Below, one piece after another: positions 8,848-18,009 of a stretch of 33,760 nt of DNA (within the stretch, counting starts at the first letter, position 1; every line of letters begins with the position of its first letter). Made by a program: the position numbers and the translations under genes. Below the pieces are notes generated by a model. The model was not told the DNA's origin and did no database searches. It worked only from the letters and a program-made list of their open reading frames with translations. The stretch comes from an uncultured Prevotella sp. (lineage in GTDB: Bacteria; Bacteroidota; Bacteroidia; Bacteroidales; Bacteroidaceae). The stretch covers positions 1-33,760 of the forward strand of contig UQRP01000030.1 of the NCBI GenBank assembly GCA_900543585.1. The letters are read 5' to 3'.

Positions 8848-8855
8848 CAAAATTA
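8848..8855 (-). promoter_or_regulatory. -7 element for the PAP2 gene
   Basis: The minus strand reads TAATTTTG (TAnnTTTG), placing the transcript start near 8840, about 10 nt before ATG 8830. This is the main reason for choosing the shorter start. Confidence 0.45.
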
Positions 8856-9048
8856 ATATTCAATTTTGAGGAAACTTTGTCTTTTTCTACCAATTTATTA
8901 TTATTAACACTTATATTCATGTTTTCGTAACAACAAACTGCTCAATCTTATCGACAGAGCATGATTTTTTGCTTCTTATTAGCCTATTTTCAAAAAAAAA
9001 GTTCTATCTGTGGAATAACATTGATGTCTCTACGACGTTATTTAAATA

Positions 9049-11127
9049 ATGAGAAAATTATATCGACATATCATCCTCTTCACAGCAACACTCATCTCAC
9101 TTGCAGGCCTCCTTGCGTCATGCGGTGCCGACCTCTACCTGAAGCGTGGTGAAGCCCACCTCGCTTTGGGCGAATACTACGATGCAGCCAACGATTTCCG
9201 TCAGGCTTATCAGAAAACTTCTCCCAAGGAACGGGCACGCCGTGGGCAGATAGCGCGGAAGATGGCTTACTGCTATGATAAGAGCTTGCAGACAGGCCGC
9301 GCTATTGCTGCCTATCGCAATGTCGTAAGATACCACCAAGATGCGGGAGCAGATCGGCTCGCTTTGGCACGCCAACTAATGAAAGAGGGCAGCTACAAGG
9401 AGGCTGCAAATGAGTTCGCAGTGGCTGCAGACTCACTGCCACAAGATACCTTGGCAAAGACAGGCCTCCAAGCAGCCCTGACAGCGCAGAAGATTAAGGA
9501 GACGGGCAGCAGGTATACTGTCAAGCGTATGGACGTACTAAACTCCCGCCGTGCTGACTATTCTCCCATGCTCTATGGTGATCGCTTTGAGGAGATATAC
9601 TTCACCTCCACACGCAACGAAGCCCAGGGCGACGAGCTGAGCGGCATCACGGGGACTAAGCCTGGCGATATCTTCTATTCCAAAAAAGATGAAAAGGGAC
9701 AATGGAGCAAGCCAATAGCTGTTGACGGAGGCGTCAATACCGCCTACGACGAGGGTGCCTGCTGCTTTTCTACAGATGGTCGAGAAATGTTTCTCACCCA
9801 ATGTGTCACCGATCCTTCATCGCCACGCTACGCACAGATTGTAAAGTCTTCGCGCAGCGACGCTGTCTGGGGAAAAGCCTCCACCGTAGAACTTACACGC
9901 GACACACTATCCAGCTACGCTCATCCAGCCATTTCCCCAGATGGCCTATGGCTCTATTTCACATCTGATATGCCTGGTGGTATTGGGGGGCTCGACATTT
10001 GGAGGGTGCGCATAACGCCAGCGGGCTTCGGAGGCGTTGAGAACTTAGGACGCCCAATCAATACTGAAGGCGACGAGGCCTTTCCTACCTTTCGCCCAAA
10101 TGGTGACCTCTATTTCTCCAGCAACGGGCATCCCGGTCTGGGAGGATACGACATTTTTATAGCACACATAGGAAAAAACGGGAAAGTGCAACTCTCCCAC
10201 CCTGGTTTTCCGCTCAACTCACAAGGTGACGACTTCGGTATGACTTTCGAAGGCGAGTACAACCGCGGATTCTTTTCCTCCAACCGCGGTGACGCGCGAG
10301 GATGGGACCATATCTATTCTTTCGACAACCCGGAAATTATACAGACTGTCAAAGGATGGGTTTATGAGATGGACGGTTATGAACTGCCTACCGCACAGGT
10401 CTACTGTGTCGGCGATGATGGTACCAATGAGAAAATTACAATCAAAAGTGATGGATCATTCACCAAAACATTATCACCTGGAGTAAGCTATCTCTTTATG
10501 GCTTCCTGCAAAGGCTATCTCAACCACAAGGAGGAGCTGAAGGCTCTCAACAATCCCACAGAGTCGCGTGATACCACGTTGCAGTTTGCCTTGGCAAATA
10601 TTTCAGCCCCCACTCTCATTGACAATATTTTCTACGACTTCGACAAAGCCACTTTACGTGACAGCAGTAAGACAGCCCTCAATAATCTCGTCACCATCCT
10701 CCATGAGAATCCGAATATCACCATAGAACTTGCTGCCCATTGCGACTACAAGGGTTCTGCGGAATATAACAAGCAGCTATCACAGCGCCGGGCCGAGTCT
10801 GTTGTTGCCTACCTCATTGCTCATGGTATCTCAGCCGACCGGTTGACACCCAAAGGCTATGGTAAGGAAAGACCAAGAACGGTCAAGCGCAAGCTCACAG
10901 AGAAATACCAATGGCTCAAAGAGGGTGATGTATTGTCAGAGGACTTTATTAAAAGAATAAAAGATCCCAAACGGCAGGAAATCTGCTACCAACTCAACCG
11001 ACGAACGGAATTCACGGTTCTGCGAACAACTTACGGTATGTTTGACAAAGAAGGACGACTGATTAAGGAGCCCAAACCGAAGCCGAAAACAAAAGGTAAT
11101 AATGACGACTACATCATCGTAGACTAA
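9049..11127 (+). CDS. porE: PorE-like T9SS outer-membrane lipoprotein (TPR, PD40, carboxypeptidase-regulatory, OmpA)
   Basis: This lipoprotein of 692 residues has the domain order of PorE of the type IX secretion system, which anchors the secretion machine to peptidoglycan. A signal peptide ends in the lipobox LLASC (Cys25). TPR-like helices (about 30-150) are followed by PD40 beta-propeller repeats (about 165-430, for example ISPDGLWLYFTSD and FRPNGDLYFSSN), a small beta-sandwich resembling a carboxypeptidase regulatory domain (about 440-510), and a C-terminal OmpA domain (NIFYDFDKATL, then HCDYKGSAEYNKQLSQRRAE) that binds diaminopimelate. The residues after Cys are not an acidic surface-export signal, which fits a periplasm-facing anchor. 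It heads a tight run with the two genes behind it. OmpA/PD40 proteins also occur outside T9SS, so the symbol is a family-level inference. Confidence 0.82.
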   Translation: MRKLYRHIILFTATLISLAGLLASCGADLYLKRGEAHLALGEYYDAANDFRQAYQKTSPKERARRGQIARKMAYCYDKSLQTGRAIAAYRNVVRYHQDAGADRLALARQLMKEGSYKEAANEFAVAADSLPQDTLAKTGLQAALTAQKIKETGSRYTVKRMDVLNSRRADYSPMLYGDRFEEIYFTSTRNEAQGDELSGITGTKPGDIFYSKKDEKGQWSKPIAVDGGVNTAYDEGACCFSTDGREMFLTQCVTDPSSPRYAQIVKSSRSDAVWGKASTVELTRDTLSSYAHPAISPDGLWLYFTSDMPGGIGGLDIWRVRITPAGFGGVENLGRPINTEGDEAFPTFRPNGDLYFSSNGHPGLGGYDIFIAHIGKNGKVQLSHPGFPLNSQGDDFGMTFEGEYNRGFFSSNRGDARGWDHIYSFDNPEIIQTVKGWVYEMDGYELPTAQVYCVGDDGTNEKITIKSDGSFTKTLSPGVSYLFMASCKGYLNHKEELKALNNPTESRDTTLQFALANISAPTLIDNIFYDFDKATLRDSSKTALNNLVTILHENPNITIELAAHCDYKGSAEYNKQLSQRRAESVVAYLIAHGISADRLTPKGYGKERPRTVKRKLTEKYQWLKEGDVLSEDFIKRIKDPKRQEICYQLNRRTEFTVLRTTYGMFDKEGRLIKEPKPKPKTKGNNDDYIIVD

Positions 11128-11137
11128 AAATAGACAC

Positions 11138-12511
11138 ATGACTCTACCCAACGAATTCACAACCTACACCCGTCAACTCATGGGTGAGGAATTATTTCAT
11201 CTTTTACAAGAAGGTCTCTCCGGTGAGGCTCCTACAAGTATAAGAGTCAACCCTTTTAAGGCTACATTGCCCGAGGATGCCGACAGTGTGCCATGGTGTC
11301 AGGAGGGGCTCTACCTCACCAGCCGGCCAGCCTTTACCTTTGATCCTGCCCTTCATGCTGGCCTTTACTATGTTCAGGAAGCCGCTTCGATGTTTGTCTG
11401 TGAGGTAGTCCGTCAACTCATTGACAAACCTATAACGATGCTCGATCTCTGTGCAGCCCCTGGTGGTAAATCTACAGCTCTTCGTTCCGTTCTCCCCAAG
11501 GGATCACTGCTCTTCACCAATGAACCCGTTAAGAACAGAGCTAGTATCCTAAAAGAGAACATCATTAAGTTTGGACACCCTGATGTCATAGTTACCAACA
11601 ATTTTCCCCGCGATTATCGGAAAGCCGGCTTGATGTTCGACGCCATCCTTGCCGATGTTCCCTGCTCTGGTGAAGGGATGTTCCGCAAAGACCCTGGGAG
11701 CATAGAAGAATGGAGCATCCAGAATGTTGAGAAGTGCCGTGTACTACAACGATCTATCGTTGAAGACATTTGGCCTTGCCTACAACCCGGAGGCATCCTC
11801 ATCTACTCCACTTGCACATTCAATGCCCACGAGGATGAGGAGAATGCATCATGGATAGCAGAGCAACTCGGTGCTGAGTTCATCACACTCGACATTCCAG
11901 AAGAATGGCACATTACAGGAAGTCTCGTCAGTGGTATCCCTGCTTGCAGGTTCATCCCGGGTAAGACCCGTGGCGAAGGACTTTTCCTCACTGTATTAAG
12001 AAAGAAAGGCACACAAGAGAATAACAGAAAGGCTGCCAAAAACGCTCAGAAAGAACACTACAACAATAATGTTCATGACTTGACAACACAATGGCTCAAT
12101 GGGTCCTTTTCATGTATAACAGAAAAGGACTTTCTGCGTGCAATACCAACCACATGGACCTCTCTATATAATAATGTAAAAAGTAAACTCCATATTCTTC
12201 ATGCAGGGGTAGGCCTGGGCGCAATAAAAGGCAAAGCCATAGTTCCTGACGCCTCACTTGCTTTGAGCACATCTCTCAGGGCGGATGCTTTCCCTACGGC
12301 AGAGCTTTCCTACCTTGACGCTATCCGATTCCTAAGGCGAGAGCCTGTTGAATTGCCACAAGAATGTCCGCGTGGTTTTGTCGTCGTCACTTACATGGGA
12401 CATCCCTTAGGCTTCGAGAAAAATTTAGGAACAAGGGCTAACAATCTCTACCCGCAAGAATGGAAGATTAAAAGCAGTTACATACCGGACAAGGTGACAC
12501 ACGTCATATAA
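11138..12511 (+). CDS. rRNA cytosine-C5 methyltransferase, RsmF/RsmB (NOL1/NOP2/Sun) family
   Basis: This is a SAM-dependent enzyme that makes 5-methylcytosine in 16S rRNA. It has the N-terminal extension typical of the RsmF group (SIRVNPFK), the SAM-binding motif DLCAAPGGKS near residue 102, motif IV ADVPCSGEGMFRKDP and motif VI YSTCTFN with the catalytic cysteine. A C-terminal domain of about 150 residues, ending in a PUA-like ferredoxin-type fold (GFVVVTYMGHPLGF), matches RsmF rather than RsmB. The 457-residue length is normal for RsmF. It starts 10 bp after the porE-like stop and ends 11 bp before dihydrofolate reductase, so all three are probably co-transcribed. Confidence 0.92.
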   Translation: MTLPNEFTTYTRQLMGEELFHLLQEGLSGEAPTSIRVNPFKATLPEDADSVPWCQEGLYLTSRPAFTFDPALHAGLYYVQEAASMFVCEVVRQLIDKPITMLDLCAAPGGKSTALRSVLPKGSLLFTNEPVKNRASILKENIIKFGHPDVIVTNNFPRDYRKAGLMFDAILADVPCSGEGMFRKDPGSIEEWSIQNVEKCRVLQRSIVEDIWPCLQPGGILIYSTCTFNAHEDEENASWIAEQLGAEFITLDIPEEWHITGSLVSGIPACRFIPGKTRGEGLFLTVLRKKGTQENNRKAAKNAQKEHYNNNVHDLTTQWLNGSFSCITEKDFLRAIPTTWTSLYNNVKSKLHILHAGVGLGAIKGKAIVPDASLALSTSLRADAFPTAELSYLDAIRFLRREPVELPQECPRGFVVVTYMGHPLGFEKNLGTRANNLYPQEWKIKSSYIPDKVTHVI

Positions 12512-12522
12512 GATAATCCCCT

Positions 12523-13011
12523 ATGCACAAAAGTCAAACCATCTCCATCATCGCAGCAATGTCTCCCAATCATGCCATCGGTTACCGAGGCACGATTCCA
12601 TGGTCACTACCCGAAGACATGCACCATTTCCGCAAGATTACCATCGGCCATACCATCATCATGGGGCGGAGAACCTTTCTTTCACTACCCCACGGTGCCC
12701 TACCCCATCGTCGTAACATCGTTCTGACCAAATCCGGGCAGACTTTCGAAGGCTGTGAGACGTTCCGCTCTCTCCAGACTGCTTTGAAAACATGCCAAGG
12801 AGAAGTCTTCATCATCGGTGGTGCCTCGGTTTATCAAGAGGCTATCGCTCTGGCTGATAAAATGTATATCACGCTCGTAGAGACCAATCCAGTTAATGCT
12901 GACACATTCTTTCCTAACATTGATATGTCTGTATGGCAAGAAACAAAGAAGGAGAAGCATGACGGCTTCTCCTTCTTAGAACTTACGCGACGCCAGCATA
13001 GCATCATGTGA
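12523..13011 (+). CDS. folA: Dihydrofolate reductase
   Basis: This enzyme reduces dihydrofolate to tetrahydrofolate with NADPH and is the target of trimethoprim. The 162-residue protein has the hallmarks of chromosomal DHFR: ISIIAAMSPNHAIGYRGTIPW, the active-site acidic Glu31 in LPEDMHHFRKIT, the NADPH motif IIMGRRTF and FIIGGASVYQEAI. It is the last gene of the porE-like/rRNA methyltransferase run. It is full length and shows nothing suggesting a plasmid-borne resistance type. Confidence 0.95.
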   Translation: MHKSQTISIIAAMSPNHAIGYRGTIPWSLPEDMHHFRKITIGHTIIMGRRTFLSLPHGALPHRRNIVLTKSGQTFEGCETFRSLQTALKTCQGEVFIIGGASVYQEAIALADKMYITLVETNPVNADTFFPNIDMSVWQETKKEKHDGFSFLELTRRQHSIM

Positions 13012-13033
13012 CACCGCAAAAACATTTTTACAC

Positions 13034-13546
13034 TTATTCAACATCCTCTTCAGCGTCATCCACAGCCTCTTCACTGTCTGGTGCAATATTGTCAACAGGC
13101 AGCTGGCGGTCGATTACAGCATTGAAGCTGACGATAGTCTCACTGCGCGACAAGCCTAAAGGCTGCAACTTGTCATGGATGATGTTGAGAAGGTGATGAT
13201 TGTTACGGGCATAAATCTTGATAAACATATCATAGCCTCCCGTAGTATAGTGACATTCCGTCACCTCCGGAATCTGCCGCAACTTGTCAACGACGGCATC
13301 AAAGTTCTCAGGATCCTTCAGGTAGAGACCGACATACGCACAAGTCTCATATCCAATCTTCTCCGGATCTATGATGAACTGAGAGCCTTTAAGGATACCC
13401 AACTGAGTGAGTTTCTGTATGCGCTGATGAATAGCTGCACCACTCACGTTGCAGGCTCTCGCAACTTCCAGAAAAGGAATACGTGCATCCTTCTGAATAA
13501 GTTGTAAAATCTTTCTGTCTAAAGCATCTGTTGTTTGACGTGCCAT
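13034..13546 (-). CDS. Lrp/AsnC-family transcriptional regulator
   Basis: This is a feast/famine-type regulator that usually senses amino acids and binds DNA as a dimer or octamer. The N-terminal winged HTH (LDRKILQLIQKDARIPFLEVA, then CNVSGAAIHQRIQKL) is followed by an RAM/AsnC effector domain (about 75-150). The 170-residue protein ends in an acidic tail of about 16 residues (DSEEAVDDAEEDVE) beyond the usual family end. It has its own promoter at 13569-13600 and converges on folA. The target genes and effector are unknown. Confidence 0.92.
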   Translation of the reverse strand: MARQTTDALDRKILQLIQKDARIPFLEVARACNVSGAAIHQRIQKLTQLGILKGSQFIIDPEKIGYETCAYVGLYLKDPENFDAVVDKLRQIPEVTECHYTTGGYDMFIKIYARNNHHLLNIIHDKLQPLGLSRSETIVSFNAVIDRQLPVDNIAPDSEEAVDDAEEDVE

Positions 13547-13568
13547 ATTAGTTAATTGTAATTCGGTG

Positions 13569-13600
13569 CAAAGTTACGAACTTTTATTTTAAATTACAAC
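13569..13600 (-). promoter_or_regulatory. Promoter of the Lrp/AsnC gene
   Basis: The minus strand carries GTTG (13600-13597), a 20-bp spacer and TAACTTTG (13576-13569). The transcript would start about 15 bp before the ATG. Confidence 0.6.
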
Positions 13601-13654
13601 TATCCTGTCGCCTTTTTATTAGAATTTATAATAATGTAAAGTTTTGTTGGTAAT

Positions 13655-14686
13655 TTAACTATTCTCCCGGAGCCTTTCGCGCAACTTTCCACTACGGCGC
13701 ATGTATGCCATGAGGAGGAGAACTGAGAAGAAGGCCACGCACAGCGATACGACATAGACGTTTCCGGCAAAGGAGTCATAGAGACCATGAAGAACAGCAG
13801 GAATGACAAGTGCTAAGAACCACAAACCTTTTCTATAACGTGGATAAAGCCCTGCCATTCCGATGAAATAACCCGCGATACCACACCATGTAGCATGAAG
13901 GAAAGGTAAGGAGGTCAATCGCGCAATATTAAGCAGGAAAGCGGTTGTATAGTCGGCATGGATATTTATGGTGGTCTGATATTGGACACCCTCGAAAACA
14001 CCAAAAGCGATTCCTGCCATTAGGCCGTAATAGACCATCGTCTGAGGAAGCATAGGCTCCTTCGAGCGATGTTGCAGGATGAAAAGAGGTATCATCTTCG
14101 TAAACTCTTCTGTGAGACCAACACCGAGAATATACCCAACGATGCTTAGGGGAAAAGCCATCTGGGTAAATATATAGAAGAAATTGAGGCTATGTAAAAG
14201 TCCGAATATCAAAAACACACCAGCTTGTGTAAGAAAGAAAGTCCATATAGTTGTGCGGGCGTTAACCTGACGCGTGGAGAAGAGGTAGTAGAAGAACAAC
14301 CCCCATATCACTGCAAAATACAATGACACAACATAAAAGACAAGGTAGCCACCGATAGGCAGAAGCATGATGACAGAAAGAGAAAGACCTACAATGGCAA
14401 GACTCAGCAAGCGTTTGTCTTCCATAAGATTGTGGCGCCGCATGTCATCACGTGGCAGCACGATATCTTTGCCCACATGGCGAAGTTGGTTGAAAAGCGT
14501 ACCATTATTCTTCACCCTCGGACAAATACCCCTTTGCAAAAGCATCGTCTTCACCGTATCTTCCTGACCAGTTGCGATATCCCGTGCACGGTCATTCATC
14601 AGGAGTTTACCTTCTTCTACAAAGCCAGCAACATCACGCTCGTCATATGGACCATACTCGTGGTCGTTTCTAATGATAATAAGCAT
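13655..14686 (-). CDS. PrsW-family intramembrane metalloprotease with N-terminal GYF_2-like domain
   Basis: This is a polytopic membrane protein of 343 residues. Family motifs are readable in the membrane part: GLTEEFTK (the paired Glu), GVFEGVQYQ, HATWCGIAGYFIG and HGLYDSF, which supply the Glu/His residues proposed to bind zinc in PrsW and CAAX-type proteases. About eight hydrophobic helices lie between residues 92 and 330. Residues 1-50 (YGPYDERDVAGFVEEGKLL) look like a GYF_2/DUF4339 module, a small domain that may bind proline-rich or membrane partners. In Bacillus PrsW cleaves an anti-sigma factor; no ECF sigma/anti-sigma pair is in this window, so the substrate is unknown. Confidence 0.83.
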   Translation of the reverse strand: MLIIIRNDHEYGPYDERDVAGFVEEGKLLMNDRARDIATGQEDTVKTMLLQRGICPRVKNNGTLFNQLRHVGKDIVLPRDDMRRHNLMEDKRLLSLAIVGLSLSVIMLLPIGGYLVFYVVSLYFAVIWGLFFYYLFSTRQVNARTTIWTFFLTQAGVFLIFGLLHSLNFFYIFTQMAFPLSIVGYILGVGLTEEFTKMIPLFILQHRSKEPMLPQTMVYYGLMAGIAFGVFEGVQYQTTINIHADYTTAFLLNIARLTSLPFLHATWCGIAGYFIGMAGLYPRYRKGLWFLALVIPAVLHGLYDSFAGNVYVVSLCVAFFSVLLLMAYMRRSGKLRERLRENS

Positions 14687-14786
14687 CGTTCTATTTTTCT
14701 TATGTGTGGGTAAAGCTTCCTACTACTTTTTATGAAAATGCTTGTACCGAACTACTCTGAAATTATTTCTTCATTCTATGATTTTG

Positions 14787-14794
14787 CAAAGATA
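14787..14794 (-). promoter_or_regulatory. -7 element for the PrsW gene
   Basis: The minus strand reads TATCTTTG, which would give a leader of about 95 nt before ATG 14686. No convincing -33 box is visible. Confidence 0.45.
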
Positions 14795-14861
14795 CGGAGA
14801 TATATCAAGTAGAGGTAATACTTGATTAGTTAAAGAACATTAAAGATATGCATAATTATTT

Positions 14862-15566
14862 CTACTTCTCAAAATGCTGCCAGTCTTTAACACTTTTCCA
14901 TGCACCACCCCAACGGAATCCATGCACGGTGAAAAGTCGGTAGGCAAGATCGGAACGCGTGATTTTACAAGGGAAATCAGCAGACCGGTCTACAAACCGT
15001 GCAGCTGTTGCGGGCTGAATGGTGACACGACCCGATCGTGACCGGCGGTAACAAGGGTTGTAGAGTGTGTTGAGGTCCACAGCCATACCACGAGCATGGG
15101 GTGAGAGACGACGACTGCCTTTGACGACGCGATAGCAGAAAGCACTGGTATTATTGGCGCGCATGGATTGTTCATCACTGGCCCCAAAGTCATCAATGAG
15201 CCGTACGCTCTCGATAGGATAAGCGTGAAGGTAGAGCTCTCGAAAAATATTAAGAACGTCGACAGCAATGGCCTTGTTACAAACCATCTCGCCAAGCCGG
15301 ATATGCCCCTTGAGGTCTTTATGCAGCAAGCGGAGATAGCGAAGATCAGAGCGGTGAATGGGGCAGCCCTGTGGGTAGCTTTTGCCCTGCATACGAGCGA
15401 AGACGGCATCAGGTATAGGAGTAGAGGTGAAGCAGCGCGACAGCCCATAGGCCTCCACAGCCTTGACGGAGACAATAGTACCGGCTCTCCATGGGGTAAA
15501 AGGGGTAGCGGCCGTTGCTGTGATAGTGAAGAGAAAAAGAAGGAGGGTGAGGAATAATTTTGTCAT
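14862..15566 (-). CDS. Secreted M15-family peptidase (D-Ala-D-Ala carboxypeptidase/VanY-like)
   Basis: This is a zinc peptidase likely to trim peptidoglycan peptides in the periplasm. A signal peptide (residues 1-19, LLLFLFTITATAA) precedes a mature domain with the M15 signature: SPHARGMAVDLN (His and Asp zinc ligands in HxxGxAxD) and the C-terminal WQHFEK (third ligand His). The 234-residue length suits a single-domain M15C enzyme without a cell-wall binding module. It is transcribed away from dnaG, and a TAATTTTG box at 15626-15619 could be its promoter. Cell-wall activity is a family inference; some relatives are phage endolysins, but no phage genes are nearby. Confidence 0.86.
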   Translation of the reverse strand: MTKLFLTLLLFLFTITATAATPFTPWRAGTIVSVKAVEAYGLSRCFTSTPIPDAVFARMQGKSYPQGCPIHRSDLRYLRLLHKDLKGHIRLGEMVCNKAIAVDVLNIFRELYLHAYPIESVRLIDDFGASDEQSMRANNTSAFCYRVVKGSRRLSPHARGMAVDLNTLYNPCYRRSRSGRVTIQPATAARFVDRSADFPCKITRSDLAYRLFTVHGFRWGGAWKSVKDWQHFEK

Positions 15567-15618
15567 GATCTAATTTCATTGGTATGAGAGGTAACGATAG
15601 TCCATCGCTATCGAACTA

Positions 15619-15626
15619 CAAAATTA
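15619..15626 (-). promoter_or_regulatory. Possible -7 element for the M15 peptidase gene
   Basis: The minus strand reads TAATTTTG about 53 bp before the ATG, next to the oppositely oriented dnaG promoter. There is no -33 match, so the call is weak. Confidence 0.3.
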
Positions 15627-15635
15627 CGCATTTTT

Positions 15636-15666
15636 TTTGTTATATCTGTCTTTTCACCTATCTTTG
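15636..15666 (+). promoter_or_regulatory. sigma-ABfr promoter of dnaG
   Basis: TTTG (15636-15639), a 19-bp spacer and TATCTTTG (15659-15666) fit the Bacteroidetes consensus, 22 bp before the dnaG ATG. Confidence 0.75.
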
Positions 15667-15688
15667 CAGAGAGATTTCTTGAATATCT

Positions 15689-17677
15689 ATGATAGACAGA
15701 CAAACAGTAGAAAAGATAAAGAATGCGGCTAATATCGTCGACGTAGTCTCTGAGTTTGTTACACTGCGCAAAAGTGGAGCGAATTATAAGGGATTGTGCC
15801 CGTTTCATAACGAGAAGACGCCATCCTTCTATGTATCACCAGCCCGTGGTACCTGCCACTGCTTCGGATGCGGCAAGGGAGGCAACGCTATCACCTTCAT
15901 CATGGAGCATGAGCAGCTAACCTATCCTGAAGCTCTACGCTGGCTGGCAAGAAAATACCATATCGAAATTAAGGAGCGCGAGCTCAGCAATGAGGAGAAA
16001 GAGGAGCAGTCAAAACGTGAGTCAATGTTTATCGTTAACGAATGGGCAGCTAAATATTTCGAGGAACTTCTGCACAACAACCCAGACGGTATCGCTGTGG
16101 GCATGCAGTACTTTCGCGCCCGTGGTTTCCGCGACGACGTCATCAGGAAGTTCAATCTGGGATTTGACATCACCGACCGCTATGCCTTAGGACGCGAGGC
16201 TATGAAGAAGGGCTACAAGGCAGAGTTTCTCACCGCCACTGGACTATGCTGGCAGAACGACCACGGGGAGCTCGTCGACCGCTATGCAGGACGTGTAGTT
16301 TTTCCATGGACAGGCGTCAGTGGTAAGGTCGTAGGATTCACAGCTCGTGTCTTAGATAAACGCACAAAAGGCGTAAACCAAAAGTACGTGAACTCACCTG
16401 ACTCAGAGATTTACCACAAGGACCATGAGCTCTATGGTATCTGGCAGGCAAAACGTGCTATCGCCAAAGAGGACCGCGTGTATATGGTGGAAGGCCAGGC
16501 TGATGTCATCTCGATGTACCAGTGTGGCATAGAGAATGTGGTGGCTAACAGCGGGACGGCGCTGAGCATCCACCAGATTCACATGCTCCACCGATTTACA
16601 TCAAATATCACACTCATCTACGATGGTGACGCAGCGGGTATTCATGCGGCACTCAGGGGTACTGACATGCTCCTCTCCGAGGGTATGTCGCTCCGCGTCC
16701 TTCTCCTGCCTGAAGGCCAGGACCCAGACGAGTTTTCTAAGACACATAGCGCTGATGAATTCAAAAAGTTCATTGAGGACAACCAAGTCGATTTCATACA
16801 GTTTAAAACAAACCTGCTGCTCAAGGGGGAGCAAGATCCTAAAAAACGTGCCGATGCCATCAACTCCATTGTGGAGAGTATCAGCGTAATACAAAACCAG
16901 ATCTTACGCGACACCTATATCCATGACTGTGCGCAGCGCATCGGCATCAGCGAATCGACGCTCATCAATCAAATGAATGTCTTCATCCGTGCACGTCGTA
17001 ACGGTTCTGGAGCTACACCATCAGCTAATTCCACTCCGCCCACAACTTCCGCTTCTTCTGCACCTTCCGTGACTACTTCTGCTGTCTCTTCTGCGCCTTC
17101 ATCCCCCATCCGACCGGTTGAACGCATGCTCATGCAGCTTATTGTCAGACATGGCGAGCGTGTTATATACAAAGATGTAGAAGATGATGAGGGCAACAAG
17201 CATGCGCTGACCATCGCGCAAACGGTGGCTTACAGTTTGGGATCCGACGGTCTTTCTTTCCACTATGCGCTCTTCAACAGGATGTTGCAGGAGGCCGCGG
17301 AGAAGAGCACAGAGCCTGGATTCAAGGCCGACATGTATTTTCTGCACCATGAAGACATTGAAGTTAGCAGAATGGCGACAGCACTGGTCAGCGAGGAATA
17401 TCATGTCACACAACCTAAGGATGAAGGACCGCAAAATGAGGAGGCACGCCTACAGAGGGAGAATAACCTCACTGATGCCTTACGTAACCAAACGGAGCAT
17501 ATGCTCCTGGACTTCCATATGGACTATGTAGAATCGCACATGAGGGAACTTCAAACCGAGATAAGTCGCATCAAAGGTGATGTAACGCGTCTCAAAGCTG
17601 TCATGGAAGAATACCGCGACATGCAGGTATTACGAAATGCATTAGCCAAACAATTAGGAAATAGCATTGTGAGATAA
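15689..17677 (+). CDS. dnaG: DNA primase
   Basis: This enzyme makes RNA primers at the replication fork. The N-terminal CHC2 zinc-binding domain has Cys37, His40, Cys58 and Cys61. The catalytic core contains the TOPRIM motifs MVEGQADVISM (acidic Glu) and YDGDAAGIHAA (acidic Asp pair). After the core a Ser/Thr/Pro/Ala-rich linker (about residues 435-470) leads to a C-terminal helical domain that should bind the DnaB helicase. The 662-residue length is normal for Bacteroidetes. ATG 15689 sits just behind a consensus promoter. It stands alone, without the rpsU/rpoD neighbours found in Proteobacteria, although rpoD lies only about 2.2 kb downstream. Confidence 0.97.
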   Translation: MIDRQTVEKIKNAANIVDVVSEFVTLRKSGANYKGLCPFHNEKTPSFYVSPARGTCHCFGCGKGGNAITFIMEHEQLTYPEALRWLARKYHIEIKERELSNEEKEEQSKRESMFIVNEWAAKYFEELLHNNPDGIAVGMQYFRARGFRDDVIRKFNLGFDITDRYALGREAMKKGYKAEFLTATGLCWQNDHGELVDRYAGRVVFPWTGVSGKVVGFTARVLDKRTKGVNQKYVNSPDSEIYHKDHELYGIWQAKRAIAKEDRVYMVEGQADVISMYQCGIENVVANSGTALSIHQIHMLHRFTSNITLIYDGDAAGIHAALRGTDMLLSEGMSLRVLLLPEGQDPDEFSKTHSADEFKKFIEDNQVDFIQFKTNLLLKGEQDPKKRADAINSIVESISVIQNQILRDTYIHDCAQRIGISESTLINQMNVFIRARRNGSGATPSANSTPPTTSASSAPSVTTSAVSSAPSSPIRPVERMLMQLIVRHGERVIYKDVEDDEGNKHALTIAQTVAYSLGSDGLSFHYALFNRMLQEAAEKSTEPGFKADMYFLHHEDIEVSRMATALVSEEYHVTQPKDEGPQNEEARLQRENNLTDALRNQTEHMLLDFHMDYVESHMRELQTEISRIKGDVTRLKAVMEEYRDMQVLRNALAKQLGNSIVR

Positions 17678-17968
17678 CATTTACATGTAACATGCAGCAC
17701 ATGATTTATGTAATGTTAGAGGTATAGATGATGAAGAAGCAGATGCTTATCTTCAAGAGTATCTATTTCATGAAATGCTCTGTAAGGTAGATGATTATGT
17801 TGCAGCTCAGAAGAAAAGAAACCACACTGTGCAACATTAGATTGGTAATACCTTTTTAAACAAGAGAGTAATGTTTTTATAATACTTTTGCTCTGTCAGC
17901 AGGCGTACTGATGTGTCAGCAGTTATCAGGGAGATATGAGTAAATAGCTGATGTACAGTATATTTATG
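17678..17968. other. Gene-free stretch between dnaG and tmRNA with a possible gene remnant
   Basis: No complete gene is visible. One frame (17691-17840, plus) is open for 49 codons from a TAA to a TAG and reads like real protein (GIDDEEADAYLQEYLFHEML) but has no usable start codon, so it may be the tail of a lost gene. The rest is AT-rich and unremarkable. No terminator is evident for dnaG. Confidence 0.4.
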
Positions 17969-17995
17969 AAAAAAGCTGTCAGAGATTCTGACAGC
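17969..17995 (-). terminator. Terminator of tmRNA
   Basis: A perfect 9-bp stem (GCTGTCAGA, 17975-17983, with 17987-17995) and 3-nt loop are followed on the minus strand by six T residues, 15 bp beyond the tmRNA 3' end. Confidence 0.85.
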
Positions 17996-18009
17996 CTATT
18001 TCAATGTTG

